Source: Ferrovibrio sp036381655
GTDB taxonomy: Bacteria > Pseudomonadota > Alphaproteobacteria > Ferrovibrionales > Ferrovibrionaceae
Reading direction: 5' to 3'
Length of the DNA stretch: 64,000 nucleotides
NCBI RefSeq assembly: GCF_036381655.1
Contig: NZ_DASVCJ010000026.1
Span: 70,625-134,624 of the forward strand
Position numbers and translations under genes: made by a program. The notes beneath the pieces are model-generated. The model saw only the letters and a list, made by a program, of their open reading frames with translations, did not search any database and had not been told where the DNA came from. Shown here piece after piece: positions 61,786-64,000 of this stretch (position 1 is the stretch's first letter; each line of letters begins with the position of its first letter).

Positions 61786-62139
61786 ATGCAGCTCCCCCAA
61801 TCCGCCATGCTGCTCCGCGTCTTCCTCGGCGAGGACGACAGGCATGCCGGCAAACCGGCCTACGAAGCCATCGTGCTGAAGGCGCGCGAACTGCATCTGG
61901 CCGGCGCGACCGTGCTGCGCGGGCCGATGGGCTTCGGCCATTCCAGCCGGCTTCATACCGCGAAGATCCTGCGGCTTTCGGAGGACCTGCCCTTCGTCGT
62001 CGAGATCGTCGACGCCGAGGACAGGATCAACGCCTTCCTGCCGGAGCTGGACAAGATCATGCAGGGCCATAGCGGCCTGGTCACCCTGGAGAAGGTGCAG
62101 GTGCTGCGCTACGGCACGGCGGGCCAGCAGGCGGGATAA
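61786..62139 (+). CDS. DUF190 family protein (CrcB-associated)
   Basis: A 117-residue cytosolic protein of DUF190, a ferredoxin-like/PII-like fold, often encoded beside crcB. It reads AMLLRVFLGEDDRHAGKPAYEAIVLKARELHLAGATVLRGPMGFGHSSRLHTAKILRLSEDLPFVVEIVDAEDRINAFLPELDKIM. The GMGFG-like GPMGFG and HT pattern are diagnostic. Its position in the riboswitch operon suggests a regulatory or accessory part in fluoride export. AGGAG precedes the ATG. Biochemical function is unproven. Confidence 0.92.
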   Translation: MQLPQSAMLLRVFLGEDDRHAGKPAYEAIVLKARELHLAGATVLRGPMGFGHSSRLHTAKILRLSEDLPFVVEIVDAEDRINAFLPELDKIMQGHSGLVTLEKVQVLRYGTAGQQAG

Positions 62140-62148
62140 TTCCGCCGC

Positions 62149-62739
62149 CTAAGCGGCAAGGATCGCTGCGACGTCGGCGATCTCCACCTGCTCGCTCAGC
62201 CGCTGATGATAGAAGGCCAGCAGCGCGTCGTGGGTTTCGTCGACCGAGCTGCAGAGCGCATCCTGCACGACGATCACGCGATAGCCATGGTCGATCGCCC
62301 CCAGCACGGTCGACAGCACGCAGATATCGGTTTCGGCGCCGGAGACCACCAGCGTATCGATCCGCCGCCCCTGCAGATGCTGCAACAGTTTCTGCCCGGT
62401 GAAGGCCGAATAGACCGGCTTGTCGATGATCTCGGCCGGCGGCACGAAGCCCTGCAGCGGCGGCAACAGCTCGAACAATTCGGGCTGCTCCGCCAGCCCG
62501 CGCCAGCGCCGGAAATAATGCTGCCACAGGCCGGGCATGGCGGCCGGCTGCGGCGGCAGCACGAAGCGCGTGAACACCGTCGCGTGGCGGAAATGCTCGG
62601 TCAGCTCGATCAGCTTGGGCACGATCTGCATCGCCCAGGGCGCGTGCCACGGGCTGCCCGGCCCCAGCAGATTCTGCATGTCGATGCACAGATGGAGCGT
62701 CGATTGTCCGAGCGGGCCATGCCGCAGCATATCGGTCAT
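62149..62739 (-). CDS. Isochorismatase family cysteine hydrolase
   Basis: A 196-residue hydrolase. The catalytic triad is visible: aspartate in TLHLCIDMQNLLGP, lysine in EIIDKPVYSAFTG, cysteine in VVSGAETDICVLSTVLGAIDHGYRVIVVQDALCSS, with the usual cis-peptide SGAE before it. Family members hydrolyse isochorismate, nicotinamide, N-carbamoyl compounds or ureidoacrylate; this one is not assigned. The ATG at 62739 is chosen over an in-frame TTG. It is convergent with DUF190 (9 bp) and follows the P-type ATPase on the same strand. Confidence 0.9.
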   Translation of the reverse strand: MTDMLRHGPLGQSTLHLCIDMQNLLGPGSPWHAPWAMQIVPKLIELTEHFRHATVFTRFVLPPQPAAMPGLWQHYFRRWRGLAEQPELFELLPPLQGFVPPAEIIDKPVYSAFTGQKLLQHLQGRRIDTLVVSGAETDICVLSTVLGAIDHGYRVIVVQDALCSSVDETHDALLAFYHQRLSEQVEIADVAAILAA

Positions 62740-62776
62740 GGCCAAGCAACCGCATCGCCGCCGGCTTTGTTCCGCC

Positions 62777-64000
62777 TCAGTCGATCCTGACCAGGCGCAG
62801 GCGCAAGGCGTTGCCGATCACGCTGACCGACGACAGCGCCATCGCGGCAGCCGCGATCACCGGCGACAGCAGCCAGCCGAACACCGGATACAGCACGCCG
62901 GCCGCGATCGGCACGCCGGCCGCGTTGTAGACGAAGGCGAAGAACAGATTCTGCCGGATGTTGCGCATGGTGGCCTGCGACAGGCGGCGGGCGCGCAGGA
63001 TGCCCTGCAGGTCGCCCTTCAGCAGGGTAACCCCCGCGCTCTCGATCGCCACATCGGTGCCGGTGCCCATGGCGATGCCGACATCGGCCGCCGCCAGGGC
63101 CGGCGCATCGTTGACGCCATCGCCCGCCATGGCCACGGCGCGGCCGCTTTTACGCAGGCGCTCGACCACCGCGCTCTTGCGTTCAGGCAATACATCGGCT
63201 TCGACATCCGCGATCCCGAGGCGCCGCGCCACGGCTTCGGCGGTGGTGCGGTTGTCGCCGGTCACCATGACGACGCGGATGCCCTCCGCCTCCAGCGCCT
63301 TGAGGGCGTCCGGCGTCGTCTCCTTGACCGGATCGGCGATGGCGAGAAGGCCGGCGATCCGGCCATCCACGGCAACGAAGATCGCGCTCGCGCCGTTGCG
63401 GCGCAGCGCGTCGGCCTGGGCGGCGATCGGCGCGGCGTCGATGCCGCGCTCGGCCAGAAAGCCGGCATTGCCGATGACAACCGCGCGGCCATCCACCCTG
63501 CCCAGCACGCCCTTGCCGACCGGACTGTCGAAATCGGCGGCTTCGGACAGGGCCAGGCCCCGCTTCCCGGCCGCCCTGACGATGGCCTGGGCCAGCGGGT
63601 GCTCGCTGCCCCGTTCCAGGCTGGCCGCGAGGCGCAGCAGCTCGGCTTCCTCGAATCCATTCGCCGGCCGGATGGCGATGACGTCTGGCTTGCCTTCGGT
63701 GAGCGTGCCGGTCTTGTCGAGCACGATGGTGTCGATCTTCTCCATGCGCTCCAGCGCCTCGGCATTCTTGATCAGCACGCCGCATTGCGCGCCGCGACCG
63801 ACGCCGACCATGATCGACATCGGCGTCGCCAGGCCGAGCGCGCAGGGGCAGGCGATGATCAGCACGGTCACCGCCGCCACCAGGCCGAAGGCGAGGCGCG
63901 GCGGCGGCCCGAACAGCGCCCAGGCGGCGAACGCGACCAGCGCGATGGCGAGCACCGCCGGCACGAACCAGCCGGCCACCCGGTCGGCCATGCGCTGGAT
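62777..64000 (-). CDS. copA: Copper-translocating P-type ATPase, C-terminal part (5' end beyond window)
   Basis: The last 408 codons of a P1B-type ATPase; the gene continues past the right edge. Visible parts are a membrane helix before VTVLIIACPCALGLATPMSIMVGVGRGAQCGVLIKNAEALE, with CPC for Cu(I)/Ag(I). Then come the phosphorylation motif VLDKTGTLTEGKPDV, nucleotide site GSEHPLAQAIV (SEHPL), VTGDNRTTAEAVA, AMAGDGVNDAPALAAADVGIAMGTGTDVA, and a final helix with IAAAAMALSSVSVIGNALRLR (the MxxSS copper motif). CPC plus MxxSS support Cu(I) export. The metal-binding N-terminal domains are not seen. The tail ends at the window's left side with LRLVRID. Confidence 0.94.
   Translation of the reverse strand: MQRMADRVAGWFVPAVLAIALVAFAAWALFGPPPRLAFGLVAAVTVLIIACPCALGLATPMSIMVGVGRGAQCGVLIKNAEALERMEKIDTIVLDKTGTLTEGKPDVIAIRPANGFEEAELLRLAASLERGSEHPLAQAIVRAAGKRGLALSEAADFDSPVGKGVLGRVDGRAVVIGNAGFLAERGIDAAPIAAQADALRRNGASAIFVAVDGRIAGLLAIADPVKETTPDALKALEAEGIRVVMVTGDNRTTAEAVARRLGIADVEADVLPERKSAVVERLRKSGRAVAMAGDGVNDAPALAAADVGIAMGTGTDVAIESAGVTLLKGDLQGILRARRLSQATMRNIRQNLFFAFVYNAAGVPIAAGVLYPVFGWLLSPVIAAAAMALSSVSVIGNALRLRLVRID

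Overview
The window is GC-rich, densely coded bacterial chromosome. It has short intergenic gaps, many 1-4 base start/stop overlaps (ATGA, GTGA) and frequent GTG or TTG starts. The gene families point to an alphaproteobacterium, probably of the Rhodospirillales type: tRNA-Leu just upstream of trigger factor, an XRE-SulP pair, a CHASE2 cyclase beside a FecR protein, two branched-chain-type ABC systems, and acyl-CoA and N-heterocycle catabolism. I cannot name a genus. I saw no integrase, transposase, phage gene or CRISPR array, so the window looks like native metabolic chromosome.

Layout. 1-3765: 5' part of tig (reverse), tRNA-Leu(TAG), a glycosyltransferase-like gene, an AT-rich promoter, then an XRE regulator and a SulP transporter. 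3770-9981: NAD(P)HX repair enzyme, amidase, cytochrome P450 and an SDR (reverse), with a divergent zinc alcohol dehydrogenase. 9989-16372: FIST sensor protein, DUF2147 protein, PHA synthase, then a FecR protein coupled to a CHASE2 adenylate cyclase. 16503-17264: tRNA-His(GTG) with a clear promoter, and an unknown membrane/coiled-coil protein.

17269-33782 is one long reverse-strand catabolic block, probably controlled by the MarR gene at its head through a 20-bp palindrome at 33207-33226. In transcription order it holds a FAD subunit and a fused [2Fe-2S]/molybdopterin hydroxylase, a 6-hydroxynicotinate-reductase-like protein, a UPF0280 protein, a DUF1185 protein, a periplasmic binding protein, a fused LivH-LivM permease, LivG, LivF, HyuA and HyuB (hydantoinase/oxoprolinase), and an unknown methyltransferase-like protein. 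The logic is uptake, hydroxylation, reduction and ATP-dependent lactam opening of an N-heteroaromatic acid.

33866-38405 holds a SixA-like phosphatase, an MBL hydrolase, an M20 amidohydrolase, a DEAD-box helicase and a stand-alone Lrp/AsnC effector domain. 38583-44699 is a compact forward cluster: MaoC hydratase, SDR, FkbH-like glyceryl-transferase/phosphatase, ACP, MBOAT acyltransferase and an SGNH-like anchored protein. It could make an ACP-bound C3 or hydroxyacyl unit and transfer it to a cell-surface acceptor.

45329-59499 is a forward aromatic-acid/acyl-CoA cluster: SDR, MarR, enoyl-CoA hydratase, acyl-CoA dehydrogenase, an Old-Yellow-Enzyme-type reductase with a fibronectin-III-like tail, an aromatic acid-CoA ligase, a complete Liv-type ABC transporter, a diguanylate cyclase, PaaG-like and PaaI-like enzymes, and a DUF2783 protein. 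59524-64000 holds a TfoX-like protein, then a fluoride-resistance operon (MFS transporter, CrcB, DUF190). That operon is preceded by a fluoride riboswitch whose internal hairpin is tandemly duplicated. An isochorismatase-like hydrolase and the 3' part of a copper P-type ATPase end the window.
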